A stretch of 64,000 bases of DNA from Bacteriovoracaceae bacterium (GCA_021737405.1 JAIPEG010000010.1:26619-90618), one strand, 5' to 3'. Counted from the first letter of the stretch, positions 53,373 through 62,125 are shown. The notes: generated from the sequence alone by a model not told the origin. Translations and numbers: made by a program.

Positions 53373-54602
53373 TTGGATATCTATTTAAATTGGCTTCAGG
53401 ATCATATGCTGGCTACAGTCGCAGTCGGTCTTACTCTTATTCTCATTTATCATTATTTAACGGAAAGAGATACCGGAGTAAAGCTCTCTAAAAGGTACCG
53501 TAATTCTATCTTTGAAGCCCAGTCGAAAGTCTTTTTGAATGCCACCCAGTATTTAATTTCCGGAAATAAGGATTTGGCGATTAAAGAATTTCTTAATGCT
53601 GTAGATATTAACAGAGAAACTATTGATACCTATTTTGCTCTAGGTGGTCTTTTTAGAAGTAATGGTGAAATTGAAAAGGCCATTTCAATTCATCGCAGCC
53701 TCATCGCAAGAGAGAATATAAGTGAAGCCGATAGATTGCGTTCATTAAAGGAATTGGCCATTGACTTTGATAAGGGTGGCTTTCTAGATAAAGCGATTGA
53801 GACTTATAAAGATGTCTTGCGCATTAATCGTGACCAATACGAAGTCATTCAATCTCTTTGTCGAATTTTTGAAGATGTTGAAGATTGGGATCAAGCCTAC
53901 AACTACCGTATCATGCTCTCAAAGGTGGGGCATGAGAATCAAGCTGAAACCATTTCCCATATTTTAGTACAAAAGGCTAAATCCCTCTTTGAAAAAGGAG
54001 AGTTTGCTCGTTGTAATGAAGATTTAGAAGATGCGTTTAGATTTGCCCCCTCTGTATCTGCAAAAATTTTACGTTTGCGCCTCCATTTGATGACGGGAAA
54101 TATGGATCAGGCAAAAGACCTCTTAATTGAGCTTTTAAAAGAACATCCCATGTATACTTCTTTTATCTTTGAATCCCTTACTGAAGGATTTAAAGGAGAA
54201 GATGAGATTAAAAAAAATTACCAAACACGATTTGATCTTCTTAAACTATTTTTTCTTGAAATGGATGATGCTGAGCTCGCTGAATCACCAAGTGTGGTTT
54301 TAACGAAAGTCAGGCTTTTAAAACAAGTGCAAAAGAGCCAGGAGGCCTTTGATTTTATGCAAGGTTTTATGAGCAGCAGCAATAACCCTTCTGAAGTTAT
54401 CAAAGGCGAGTATATAAAGCTCTTAATAGACCTTGGTAAAAATGAAGAAGCTGTGAAACAGGTTCATGGTCTTCTTGAGAACTTTCACCAATCTCTGACT
54501 AAACATTATTGTAATAACTGTGGTTATAATTCCGACGATATCTTTTGGCGCTGTCCTCAATGTCATGAATGGGAAACGATTCAATTTAGGTGGAAGGTCT
54601 AA
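53373..54602 (+). CDS. lapB: lipopolysaccharide assembly protein LapB
   Basis: LapB (YciM) is a membrane-anchored adaptor that controls LpxC breakdown by FtsH. The start is TTG, with the purine-rich GGAGGAGAGAAGG just ahead. The 409-residue protein has an N-terminal anchor (about 10-28, MLATVAVGLTLILIYHYL), TPR repeats (about 60-370) and a C-terminal rubredoxin-like metal site, YCNNCGYNSDDIFWRCPQCHEW. That combination is diagnostic. Its stop overlaps the next start (TAATG). Confidence 0.93.
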   Translation: MDIYLNWLQDHMLATVAVGLTLILIYHYLTERDTGVKLSKRYRNSIFEAQSKVFLNATQYLISGNKDLAIKEFLNAVDINRETIDTYFALGGLFRSNGEIEKAISIHRSLIARENISEADRLRSLKELAIDFDKGGFLDKAIETYKDVLRINRDQYEVIQSLCRIFEDVEDWDQAYNYRIMLSKVGHENQAETISHILVQKAKSLFEKGEFARCNEDLEDAFRFAPSVSAKILRLRLHLMTGNMDQAKDLLIELLKEHPMYTSFIFESLTEGFKGEDEIKKNYQTRFDLLKLFFLEMDDAELAESPSVVLTKVRLLKQVQKSQEAFDFMQGFMSSSNNPSEVIKGEYIKLLIDLGKNEEAVKQVHGLLENFHQSLTKHYCNNCGYNSDDIFWRCPQCHEWETIQFRWKV

Positions 54603-54994
54603 TGAGAGGTCTTTGTTGTTTGCTTCTATTGCTATCATTTCCAACGTTCTCTTCCGAGAAATCGGTTAGAGTATCCTATTATAATAATTTATTTGGTCAT
54701 ATACATAAAAATGCTTCTCGCTATTCTCAATCACTCTCTACCATTGGCTGTGGTCACCCCATAAAAATATTGGGTGTTAAGGGGGAGGAGATTTCTTCGG
54801 GAGAGTTTTATAAAGTGAAAGTCGGACCTTATGTAGGTTTTATTGATAAGAAATATTTGAGTTCTAAAAAGCCTACCTGTTTTCAAGATCGCTACCCTCG
54901 ATTCTTTGATAATGTGGGTCTGTCGCTTACGGATATGTACTACTGGGGTAAGCTCTATGATCAGTATGCTTATGGGAGATCGACGGTACAATGA
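54602..54994 (+). CDS. secreted SH3-like domain protein
   Basis: A 130-residue protein starting at the ATG that overlaps the lapB stop. It has a signal peptide (MRGLCCLLLLLSFPTFSS) and a beta-rich SH3-type domain: VRVSYYNNLFGHIHKN, IKILGVKGEE, YKVKVGPYVGFIDKKYL. Bacterial SH3 domains often bind peptidoglycan, so wall binding is a fair guess. The C-terminal tail is aromatic. It overlaps the next gene by four bases. Confidence 0.75.
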   Translation: MRGLCCLLLLLSFPTFSSEKSVRVSYYNNLFGHIHKNASRYSQSLSTIGCGHPIKILGVKGEEISSGEFYKVKVGPYVGFIDKKYLSSKKPTCFQDRYPRFFDNVGLSLTDMYYWGKLYDQYAYGRSTVQ

Positions 54995-55908
54995 AAAAAG
55001 CTCTCCTCATCACTCTATTTATCCTATTTGCCGCCTCTTCAAGTGCACAAGTGGTTGCCGCAAATGAAAAGAGCTCAAAAGATAATGAAGAGAAGGGGCT
55101 CGAACCCATGGTCGCTCCTGTCGATTTTGATAAAATAAAAGATGTGATTCAAAATGATCGCCTTGGTAGTGAAGTTGTTAAGAAAACGGAAGTTATAAAG
55201 AAAAAGCAGCAAAAGAGAGCTGTTAAGAAGGTCGGGAAATATAATATTCCTGATAGCGATGAATTTTGGAGTTTCTTTTCTGAATATTGGCTTGTTAAGA
55301 ATGCCACCGTTTTAAAGTGGGACTTTAAAAAGCCTGACTATGGGCTCGATGAATCTTTTAAAAGCTTCTTAGAATCATTGGGGATCTTTGAGGTTCGTTA
55401 TAAAATCCTTTTGGTAAATACTCCCGATGTGACCCATTTTGCTCTACCTAGTAATGAAGACGAATATATCTTTCTTCTAAGTGTTCCTTTTATAAGAACG
55501 CTAGACCTGAGCAAATTAGAGATTTCGCTCCTTCTTTTTGAGGACTATTTGCGAGTGAAATATGGATATTTTAAAAACTATGCTTCAGTACCAGGTTTAG
55601 AAAACTTTATTGGCGGAAATTTCTATCAAAAGGATTTCAATGTTAATCTTCTTGAAAAGGTTGCAAGGAAGTACGATGAAATTATTTTCGATAAGGGATT
55701 TAACTTTCAGCAGCAATTTAATGTAACTTCTCGCATGAATGCAATGCTTAAAAGTAATACCAAGCTTTGGAATGGCTATTACCTAATGATTGGTAAAATA
55801 GATAATCTTGTTAAGACAAACTTTCTTTACCAAAAGTATTTAAAAATCTATCCTAGCCCTGAGCTCCAGCTAAGTTGGCTCAGACCTAAAAGGAAGAAGG
55901 TTTTATAA
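54991..55908 (+). CDS. secreted M48-peptidase-like protein lacking HExxH
   Basis: A 305-residue protein with a signal peptide (MKKALLITLFILFAASSSAQ). After a charged linker, the region at about 130-215 follows the M48 peptidase pattern: LVNTPDVTHFALPSNEDEYI, VPFIRTLDLSKLEISLLLFED. At the place of the HExxH helix it reads LLLFEDYLRVKYGYF, with no histidine. It therefore looks like an M48 relative without the zinc site. It is co-translated with the SH3-like gene (ATGA overlap), the lapB operon and the next membrane gene. The M48 assignment is by pattern only. Confidence 0.6.
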   Translation: MKKALLITLFILFAASSSAQVVAANEKSSKDNEEKGLEPMVAPVDFDKIKDVIQNDRLGSEVVKKTEVIKKKQQKRAVKKVGKYNIPDSDEFWSFFSEYWLVKNATVLKWDFKKPDYGLDESFKSFLESLGIFEVRYKILLVNTPDVTHFALPSNEDEYIFLLSVPFIRTLDLSKLEISLLLFEDYLRVKYGYFKNYASVPGLENFIGGNFYQKDFNVNLLEKVARKYDEIIFDKGFNFQQQFNVTSRMNAMLKSNTKLWNGYYLMIGKIDNLVKTNFLYQKYLKIYPSPELQLSWLRPKRKKVL

Positions 55909-55973
55909 TAGCAAGTAAGTTTTCATTATCTTCGACATACACTAAACCCTTTGCAAGGCATACCTATTATTTC

Positions 55974-56747
55974 TTGGGCTTTCACTTAGTAAATGCCTTA
56001 GTGCATTTATTAGTGCTTTCAATAGTTGCCTTTTTTCACTTTCTTCTCAGCCATCGTATGGCAGATATTCAAGATTGGGTGTTTTTCCATGGTTGGGAAA
56101 TTTTGGCCCTAGGAAAGGTGATTAGCCTTTTTATCGTTTCACGCTTTGTGGGAATCCTCTCTATTGAAAGACGGCCTTTTCTTTATCTATTTCAATTTAA
56201 AAGAGGAATTTTAAGTAAGGACATTCTTATCGCCCTCATTATTTTTATCTTAGGGATCATCATTATTGGTGATCCATTGCATGTCAAAACTTCCGAGATA
56301 AATATTTATCAAATTATTTCAACTTTTATTGGGCAGATTATTTTCTATGGAACTGATGCTCTTCTGATCCTTGCTCTAAACGAATACCTTCCCATAAAAA
56401 AGGGGGATTGGGTCTATCAAGTTATTCTCTTTAGTCTTATTTCTTTTTTTGTCCAGCGCAGTGTCTTTTTATTTGGAATACGGTGGGAGGCAGATGTCAT
56501 ATTCTCCTTAATTCTTGTCTTTTATCTTCTAAGGTTTCGTGGAGAATTTGTCTGGTTGCATAGTCTGGTTGTTATCATTTTTCTTTTTGCTCCCTTAGCA
56601 ACTTTTTTCGGATTAGATCCAATATTGGGCAACCGATTTTCTCTTTTTACTTTTACGAATCGAGTAGGTGCCCTTGAAGTCGGCGTCTTTACACTAATGA
56701 CACTCTTTTATTTAAAGAAAAAAAGTAAAAACTCTTTAACCTTCTAA
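55974..56747 (+). CDS. integral membrane protein of unknown function
   Basis: A 257-residue protein (from TTG) with about seven hydrophobic segments (LVHLLVLSIVAFFHFLL; ILIALIIFILGIIII; IIFYGTDALLILAL; VIFSLILVFYLL and others). It has few charged residues, and no family is recognised. The start is not certain: the same frame is open upstream to 55890, close to the ribosome-site-like AGGAAGAAGG, but there is no ATG/GTG/TTG between them. The region 55909-55973 holds no other gene. Confidence 0.65.
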   Translation: MGFHLVNALVHLLVLSIVAFFHFLLSHRMADIQDWVFFHGWEILALGKVISLFIVSRFVGILSIERRPFLYLFQFKRGILSKDILIALIIFILGIIIIGDPLHVKTSEINIYQIISTFIGQIIFYGTDALLILALNEYLPIKKGDWVYQVILFSLISFFVQRSVFLFGIRWEADVIFSLILVFYLLRFRGEFVWLHSLVVIIFLFAPLATFFGLDPILGNRFSLFTFTNRVGALEVGVFTLMTLFYLKKKSKNSLTF

Positions 56748-56790
56748 TTTTCTCAAGAAAGAAGGGTGCCCTCGAATTCATTGGGTCTCT

Positions 56791-56819
56791 TTGTTATACT
56801 AAGGTAAATTTAATATTAT
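56791..56819 (+). promoter_or_regulatory. promoter of the tol operon
   Basis: TTGTTA and TATTAT are 17 bases apart, about 35 bases before the tolQ ATG at 56855. The box and spacer match the pattern before the hbd gene and the 60258 gene. Confidence 0.6.
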
Positions 56820-56854
56820 AAATTTTGGTCATAATTGACGGAGTAAATTGATCT

Positions 56855-57535
56855 ATGAATGCTGAACTAGACATTTTGAAAATAATTTTAGAATCGGGCT
56901 TCGTGGTAAAGGGAGTCCTTCTCCTACTTATCCTTGCCTCTGTATTTTCTTGGGCAATAGTGTTGATGAAAAAGAATCTTATTGATCAACTCGAAACTGC
57001 CAACGCTGAGTTTTTAAAAGCTTTTCGTGAAAGTAAAACATTAAGAGATGCGGCGACGGCCTGTCAGCATTTGCCATTTTCTCCTTATAAGGCAGTCTTT
57101 GAAGAGGGCTACCAAGAGTTCACTCGGTTTATTAAAGAAGCCGGTGAGCAGAAATTAAAAGATCACTATCAGCACTTTGGTCTCAACTCAATTGAGAGAG
57201 CAATGAAAAGAGGGGCCAACGAAGCTAATCTTAAGCTAGAAGAAAGATTGTCGACCCTTGCAAGTATTGGCTCTGTTTCTCCCTTTGTCGGGCTCTTTGG
57301 AACAGTTTGGGGAATTATCGATAGTTTTACGGGGATTGCTGGTGGAGGTGCAACTCTTGACGCTGTTGCGCCTGGGATTGCTGAAGCGCTGGTTGCTACG
57401 GCCGTGGGACTAGCAGCTGCTATACCCGCCGTGTGGTTTTACAATGTTTTTAACAATCGTGTTGGTTCAGTGAACTCGAAACTTGATTCCTTTGAACAAG
57501 AGTTTCTTAATAGTGTAGAGAGAACCATCCTTTAG
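56855..57535 (+). CDS. tolQ: TolQ/ExbB family proton channel protein
   Basis: A 226-residue inner-membrane protein with three membrane segments: about 18-37 (FVVKGVLLLLILASVFSW), about 135-155 and 170-190 (APGIAEALVATAVGLAAAIPAVWFY in two pieces). The family signature GSVSPFVGLFGTVWGII is present. With TolR it uses the proton gradient to power envelope constriction during division. It heads tolQ-tolR-tolA-like-tolB. Confidence 0.94.
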   Translation: MNAELDILKIILESGFVVKGVLLLLILASVFSWAIVLMKKNLIDQLETANAEFLKAFRESKTLRDAATACQHLPFSPYKAVFEEGYQEFTRFIKEAGEQKLKDHYQHFGLNSIERAMKRGANEANLKLEERLSTLASIGSVSPFVGLFGTVWGIIDSFTGIAGGGATLDAVAPGIAEALVATAVGLAAAIPAVWFYNVFNNRVGSVNSKLDSFEQEFLNSVERTIL

Positions 57536-57542
57536 GAATGTT

Positions 57543-57962
57543 ATGGGTGCTAATTTAAATAGAGGTAAGAAAGGTGCAATTGCAGATATAAACGTAACTC
57601 CACTTGTGGATGTTATGTTGGTGCTCTTAGTGATCTTTATGATCACAGCACCTTTGATGTTAAATGGTATTAATCTAGAACTTCCTAAAACAAAAGAAGT
57701 TAATCCCATGAACCTAACAACGAAGCAAGTTGTTCTCTCTTTGACTCTTTCTGGAGAACTTTTTCTAGGGAAAGATAAAGTTCTCGATAATGAAGTTATT
57801 GACCTTGTAAAAGAGAGGTTTAAAGATGCTGGATCAGAAATTCTTTATTTAAGAGCTGATTACGGTATTAAGTATGGTTCAGTCGCAAAACTAGTGTCAT
57901 TTCTAAAAAGTGCAGGAGTGACAAATATAGCATTAGTAACTGAGATAGAAGATAAGTCGTGA
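57543..57962 (+). CDS. tolR: TolR/ExbD family protein
   Basis: A 139-residue protein with one N-terminal membrane segment (about 20-40). The channel aspartate is in NVTPLVDVMLVLLVIFMITA, the conserved TolR/ExbD motif. The remainder is the small periplasmic domain ending EIEDKS. It overlaps the next start by four bases (GTGA). Confidence 0.95.
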   Translation: MGANLNRGKKGAIADINVTPLVDVMLVLLVIFMITAPLMLNGINLELPKTKEVNPMNLTTKQVVLSLTLSGELFLGKDKVLDNEVIDLVKERFKDAGSEILYLRADYGIKYGSVAKLVSFLKSAGVTNIALVTEIEDKS

Positions 57963-58756
57963 TTCAAACTCTTCAAAAACCATTTTCTTTTTATACAAAG
58001 CGCTCACTAACGATTCATAGTGTTTTAATAATAGTTGCAATTATTGTCTCCTACGTTCAATGGTCTAGTGGAGAAGAGCAGCGCAAGCTTAATGTAAAGC
58101 TCGTACAATCATCGGTTAGAGTTGATATCGTAGCAATGCCTAAGAGAACCTTTCAAGAACTCAAAGCATTGCAAAGTGTAGGTCAAACGGCACCTCAAGA
58201 GGCTGCGAAAGAAGAAGCACCAGTAAAAGAACCTGAGACTAATACTGGAAAAGAATTTTTAAAAGAAAAAGAAAAAGTGTCTTTCACTGATTTGATGAAG
58301 CAATACTCTAAAAAGCCTATTGAAAAAGTTGCTCCTAAAGAAATCAAAGGCAAAAGTAAAAATAAAGAAAATCTTGATAGTAAAACTCTCGCAAAATTAG
58401 ATGGTTTAATTAAAAGAGGTAACAGGGTTAGCAAAGGAGAAGCTCTCGTTGGTTCAGGAAGTGCCGAGTCTCTCACTCTTTTACAAGAATATGCATCGAA
58501 GCTTCCGACACTTGTGAAGCCTTTTTGGAAGCTTCCTAGTTACCTCTTAGATAAAGGGCTCCAGTGCAGGATTAGAGTTTATATCAATGCTCGGGGTGAT
58601 CTCATTAAGGCCGAAATTTTCGAAAAAAGTAAAGATAACGAATACGACGATAGGGCACTCAATGCGATTCGCTCTGCAGCCCCTTTCCCACCTCCAAGTG
58701 GGGAGATAAAAAATCGAACATTAAAAGGGGATATCCTCTTGGGATTTCCTCTTTAA
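57959..58756 (+). CDS. TolA-like energy transducer with TonB C-terminal domain
   Basis: A 265-residue protein with a GTG start overlapping the tolR stop. It has an N-terminal membrane anchor (about 17-33, LTIHSVLIIVAIIVSYV), a charged Lys/Glu/Pro linker (about 65-155) and a C-terminal TonB/TolA-type domain (about 185-265; KLPSYLLDKGLQCRIRVYI, then NALRSAAPFPPPSG-like). Its place between tolR and tolB identifies it as the TolA counterpart. The linker is shorter than in E. coli TolA. Confidence 0.85.
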   Translation: MIQTLQKPFSFYTKRSLTIHSVLIIVAIIVSYVQWSSGEEQRKLNVKLVQSSVRVDIVAMPKRTFQELKALQSVGQTAPQEAAKEEAPVKEPETNTGKEFLKEKEKVSFTDLMKQYSKKPIEKVAPKEIKGKSKNKENLDSKTLAKLDGLIKRGNRVSKGEALVGSGSAESLTLLQEYASKLPTLVKPFWKLPSYLLDKGLQCRIRVYINARGDLIKAEIFEKSKDNEYDDRALNAIRSAAPFPPPSGEIKNRTLKGDILLGFPL

Positions 58757-58772
58757 ATAAAAGGATTAATAT

Positions 58773-60116
58773 ATGCTTAAGTACATCAGTTTATTCTTGC
58801 TCCTTTCCCTTTCTCTACAGGCCGATGAAGGGTTGACCGTTGTGGCCGTTGGGGAGGCGGAAGTTGAAAAAGATAAAATCATTTTTCTTGCTTCCCAAGT
58901 GCCGGGGAATGCAACGGCATCTGATAAAGCACTTATTAATGAAGTTCAGTCCCTTTTTGAAAATGACTTTTCGTTCTATCGTCAAAAATTTGAAGTTGTT
59001 AAATCTAATGGTTTTGAGGCAATAGTTTCAAATAAAAACTACAGTGATTTAAATGCTCGGGGCATTCGCTACTTTGTTTTAACTTCTTTTGAAAAATCTT
59101 CTACGAATACAATAAATCTAGATGCTCAACTCTTTGGTGTGCGTGAAAAGGAGAGACTTGAACAGGTTAGAGTTTCCTTTAATGCTCAAGACATTCGTCA
59201 AAGAGGACATGAAGTCGCAGACGTTCTTTATCAAAAGATTTTTGGCCAAACTTCGATCTTTAGATCAAAGATTGTTTTTGTCTCCGATAGAAACTCTGCT
59301 GGTGGTGGTAATGATGTAAAAGAATTATTTATCATGGACTTTGATGGACGCAATCGTAGGCAATTAACGTTTCATAAGGGTACGGTAATTTCTCCGGCTT
59401 TTTCTTTTGATGGTAAAAAAGTTCTTTATAGTTTGATCAAAAATACTCGTTCTAAATATCGGAATGTTAATTTGTTGATTTTGGATATTGAAACAGGGGA
59501 CACCAGAGTCATTTCTGATAAGAAGGGGATTAACTCGGGAGCCGTCTTTATGCCTGATGGTGAGCATATTGCTCTGACGATGAGTCACGAGGGTAATGCC
59601 GAACTTTATACTCTTAATCTTAAAACGGGCGTCACAAGAAGAATGACCAAGCACTTCGCCCCTGATGTCGATCCAAGCATCAATGTTTCAGGCACTAAAA
59701 TGGCCTTTCTCAGCGGCCGCTCAGGCGCTGGAAAGCCCATGATTTATGTGTCCGATCCTCGCTCCCTTGAAAAAGATGTCAAAAGAATCAGCTATGTCGG
59801 AAAATTCAACGCTACTCCACGCTTTTCTCCAGATGGCTCACAAATAGCCTTTTCTTCCTGGGTAGATAATCGTTTTGATATTTTTCGATTAGATGAGAAT
59901 GGGGAGAATCTTCATCGTTTAACCAAGGATTTTGGCTCAAATGAGGATCCAAGTTATTCAAATGATGGTCAGTTTATTACTTTTGCCAGCCAAAGAGTCC
60001 TCTCAAGGAGCAAGGCCGTCCAAAATATATACATAATGACCTCTGAGGGCGAAATACTAGGCCAAGTTACAAAGAATTTTGGTAACTGTTCAACTCCTAG
60101 GTGGTCTAAGTACTAG
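58773..60116 (+). CDS. tolB: Tol-Pal system protein TolB
   Basis: A 447-residue periplasmic protein. It has a signal peptide (MLKYISLFLLLSLSLQA), an N-terminal D1 domain (about 20-160) and a six-bladed propeller of WD40-like repeats: IVFVSDRNSAGGGNDVKELF, FDGKKVLYSL, VSGTKMAFLSGRSG, FSPDGSQIAFSSW, YSNDGQFITFAS. TolB links TolA to Pal and the outer membrane. Note that pal does not follow here. Confidence 0.94.
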   Translation: MLKYISLFLLLSLSLQADEGLTVVAVGEAEVEKDKIIFLASQVPGNATASDKALINEVQSLFENDFSFYRQKFEVVKSNGFEAIVSNKNYSDLNARGIRYFVLTSFEKSSTNTINLDAQLFGVREKERLEQVRVSFNAQDIRQRGHEVADVLYQKIFGQTSIFRSKIVFVSDRNSAGGGNDVKELFIMDFDGRNRRQLTFHKGTVISPAFSFDGKKVLYSLIKNTRSKYRNVNLLILDIETGDTRVISDKKGINSGAVFMPDGEHIALTMSHEGNAELYTLNLKTGVTRRMTKHFAPDVDPSINVSGTKMAFLSGRSGAGKPMIYVSDPRSLEKDVKRISYVGKFNATPRFSPDGSQIAFSSWVDNRFDIFRLDENGENLHRLTKDFGSNEDPSYSNDGQFITFASQRVLSRSKAVQNIYIMTSEGEILGQVTKNFGNCSTPRWSKY

Positions 60117-60164
60117 TAAATCCGTAAAAAGTCTCATTTTTTTAAACAACCGAGCATTTTAGTC

Positions 60165-60193
60165 TTGTAAAATATTCAGACGCAATGTATTAT
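60165..60193 (+). promoter_or_regulatory. promoter of the EBP-like regulator
   Basis: TTGTAA and TATTAT are 17 bases apart, about 65 bases before the ATG at 60258. The -10 box matches the tol and hbd promoters exactly. Confidence 0.6.
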
Positions 60194-60257
60194 TTCCCTA
60201 GCTACGCAACGCGTTATTGCCGAAAAATGTCAATTTTAACTGTCTAGGAGAAGAACA

Positions 60258-61805
60258 ATGATGGACTCAGTGACCAAGAACTTAACGAAAATACAGGAAA
60301 TTTCGTCAATTTTATTATCATCACTTGATGAATCTGTATTTTTTCCCACTTTAGGGAAGTTGCTCCATGATCACGTCGGTGTTGATAAAACACTCGTATA
60401 CATGGTGCAAGAAAATGGGTCCGTTAGACTTGTTTCAAAAAATGGAAAATTACTTAAAAAAGGTAAAACTTTAGATAAAGGGACAGGTCCTTCTGGTCAT
60501 GTCATTAGAACAAAGAAACCTTATTTTTCAAACAATACTGATAGAGACCCTCTCTTTCAGGCGGCCAAGGAAGAAGGTATTAGAGCAGAGCTTGCTATAC
60601 CTGTAAGCCATGAAGGAATCGTTATTGGAACAATTCATTTCCAGTGTATTGAGTCTGAAAAAGAATTTACTCGTGATGATATTACGGCAGTTCTTGAAAT
60701 CCTTAATGAGCTTCGCCACCCATTAGCAAATATGAGAATGTATCTCGCAGCTAAGCACTTAAATGAATCACTTTTGAGACAAATTGAAGTTAAAGAAAAA
60801 GAAATCCAAAAAAGAGACTCAGGTGTAAACCTTGGGGATTCTTTTAGAATTGAAGAAAGAGAAATTGTTGGTAAGTCAGATGCAATGAAACTACTTGTTC
60901 ACTTAGCTGATAAAGTGGCTCAGGCTGACGTTAATGCCCTTTTAATCGGTGAAAGAGGTGTTGGTAAGGAAATGGTCGGAAGACGAATTCATTGCCGCTC
61001 TACTCGAGGTGAGCATGCCTTCATTAGCATTGATTGTTCTGCTCTGGATGAATTAGCTCTTGAGAGAGAAATTTTTGGTGAAGAAGGCGGAAACTTTAAA
61101 GAAATGAAGGTTAGAAATGGCCTGTTAGAGTTGGCCAATGGCGGCACTTTGTTTCTTAACAATGTCGACCGTTTAACATTACACCTTCAATCTAAACTTC
61201 ATAATTTTTTAAATGAAAAAATGGCATTTAGAGTCGGTGGGCATATGCCATATCGGGCAAATGTTCGTCTGATTGTTGCAAGTACAAAAGATCTAAATGA
61301 ACTTGTTTTAGAGGGCGCATTTAGAGAAGACCTATTGTTTGCAGTAAACACAATGATTCTAAAAGTTCCGTCATTAAAGGAACGTCAAGATGACATTGAA
61401 ACATTGGCGACTCACTTTTTGAATGCTCATAAAAAGACTGAAGAGCAAAAGTCTTTGTCTCCAGGAGTGGTAAAACTGCTTAGAGAATATAATTGGCCGG
61501 GCAACGTAAGAGAGCTACAAAACGTAATCGAACGAGCCTACATTCTTTCGGATGGAATGATTGTAGAAAGGGACCATCTCGCCGATTCTGTCACTGAGTG
61601 TCAAATCATTGAAGAGAAAGAGGAAGAAAACGCTATTCACTACTCTGAGATGACACTTGATGAGTTGGAGAAACGTCACATCTGTATGACGCTTGAGCAC
61701 CTCGGTGGCAATAAAACGAAAACTGCCAAGATGCTAGGGATTACAGTTAAGACTCTTTACAACAAACTTCACTCGTACGGCATGATTGGCAACCAAGACG
61801 CTTAG
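60258..61805 (+). CDS. GAF-AAA+-Fis regulator with degenerate sigma-54 activator motifs
   Basis: A 515-residue protein with an N-terminal GAF domain (about 15-165), a coiled-coil linker, an AAA+ domain of the enhancer-binding type (about 200-425) and a Fis-type helix-turn-helix (about 465-512; NKTKTAKMLGITVKTLYNKL). Walker A is intact (GERGVGKE, about 231). GAFTGA is replaced by GNFKEM (about 278-283), and the Walker B DE by NN (LFLNNVDRL, about 301-302). It is unlikely to drive sigma-54 open complex by the normal route. A terminator follows. It may work as a sigma-54-independent regulator like TyrR (inference). Confidence 0.88.
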   Translation: MMDSVTKNLTKIQEISSILLSSLDESVFFPTLGKLLHDHVGVDKTLVYMVQENGSVRLVSKNGKLLKKGKTLDKGTGPSGHVIRTKKPYFSNNTDRDPLFQAAKEEGIRAELAIPVSHEGIVIGTIHFQCIESEKEFTRDDITAVLEILNELRHPLANMRMYLAAKHLNESLLRQIEVKEKEIQKRDSGVNLGDSFRIEEREIVGKSDAMKLLVHLADKVAQADVNALLIGERGVGKEMVGRRIHCRSTRGEHAFISIDCSALDELALEREIFGEEGGNFKEMKVRNGLLELANGGTLFLNNVDRLTLHLQSKLHNFLNEKMAFRVGGHMPYRANVRLIVASTKDLNELVLEGAFREDLLFAVNTMILKVPSLKERQDDIETLATHFLNAHKKTEEQKSLSPGVVKLLREYNWPGNVRELQNVIERAYILSDGMIVERDHLADSVTECQIIEEKEEENAIHYSEMTLDELEKRHICMTLEHLGGNKTKTAKMLGITVKTLYNKLHSYGMIGNQDA

Positions 61806-61814
61806 AGCGGGTAT

Positions 61815-61860
61815 TATTAACACGCAGTTAAAGCCTGCGTGTTAATAGAATTTGTTTTTT
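61815..61860 (+). terminator. intrinsic terminator after the EBP-like gene
   Basis: TATTAACACGCAG and CTGCGTGTTAATA form a perfect 13-base stem around TTAAAGC, followed by GAATTTGTTTTTT. The stem starts ten bases after the stop codon. Confidence 0.85.
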
Positions 61861-61902
61861 CCCATTTGTAAAAGTAGAATTGAGAATCCATTGGAGGAAT
61901 AT

Positions 61903-62115
61903 ATGACCGCAGACATTCAAGAGCAAAACCCCGCAAATGACGGCCTGAGAAGCTTAAAAACATTTCGCAGGTCAAAGGACCTAGAAGATTTTTACCGCTT
62001 CATAAATGAAAATGGTCTTCGTCGCCAAGCTCATCATGCGCTGGAATTTGTTACAGGCAGACTTTCAAAGCCAAAGAAAAGTAAAAGAGGTCGCAAGGCC
62101 AAAACAGTACAATAG
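61903..62115 (+). CDS. small basic protein
   Basis: A 70-residue protein starting at the ATG at 61903 (MTADIQEQNPANDG), with GGAGG five bases ahead; an upstream in-frame extension would overlap the terminator. The tail is very basic (KPKKSKRGRKAKTVQ), which suggests RNA or DNA binding. It has a clear terminator of its own. No family recognised. Confidence 0.75.
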   Translation: MTADIQEQNPANDGLRSLKTFRRSKDLEDFYRFINENGLRRQAHHALEFVTGRLSKPKKSKRGRKAKTVQ

Positions 62116-62125
62116 AATTTTAATG

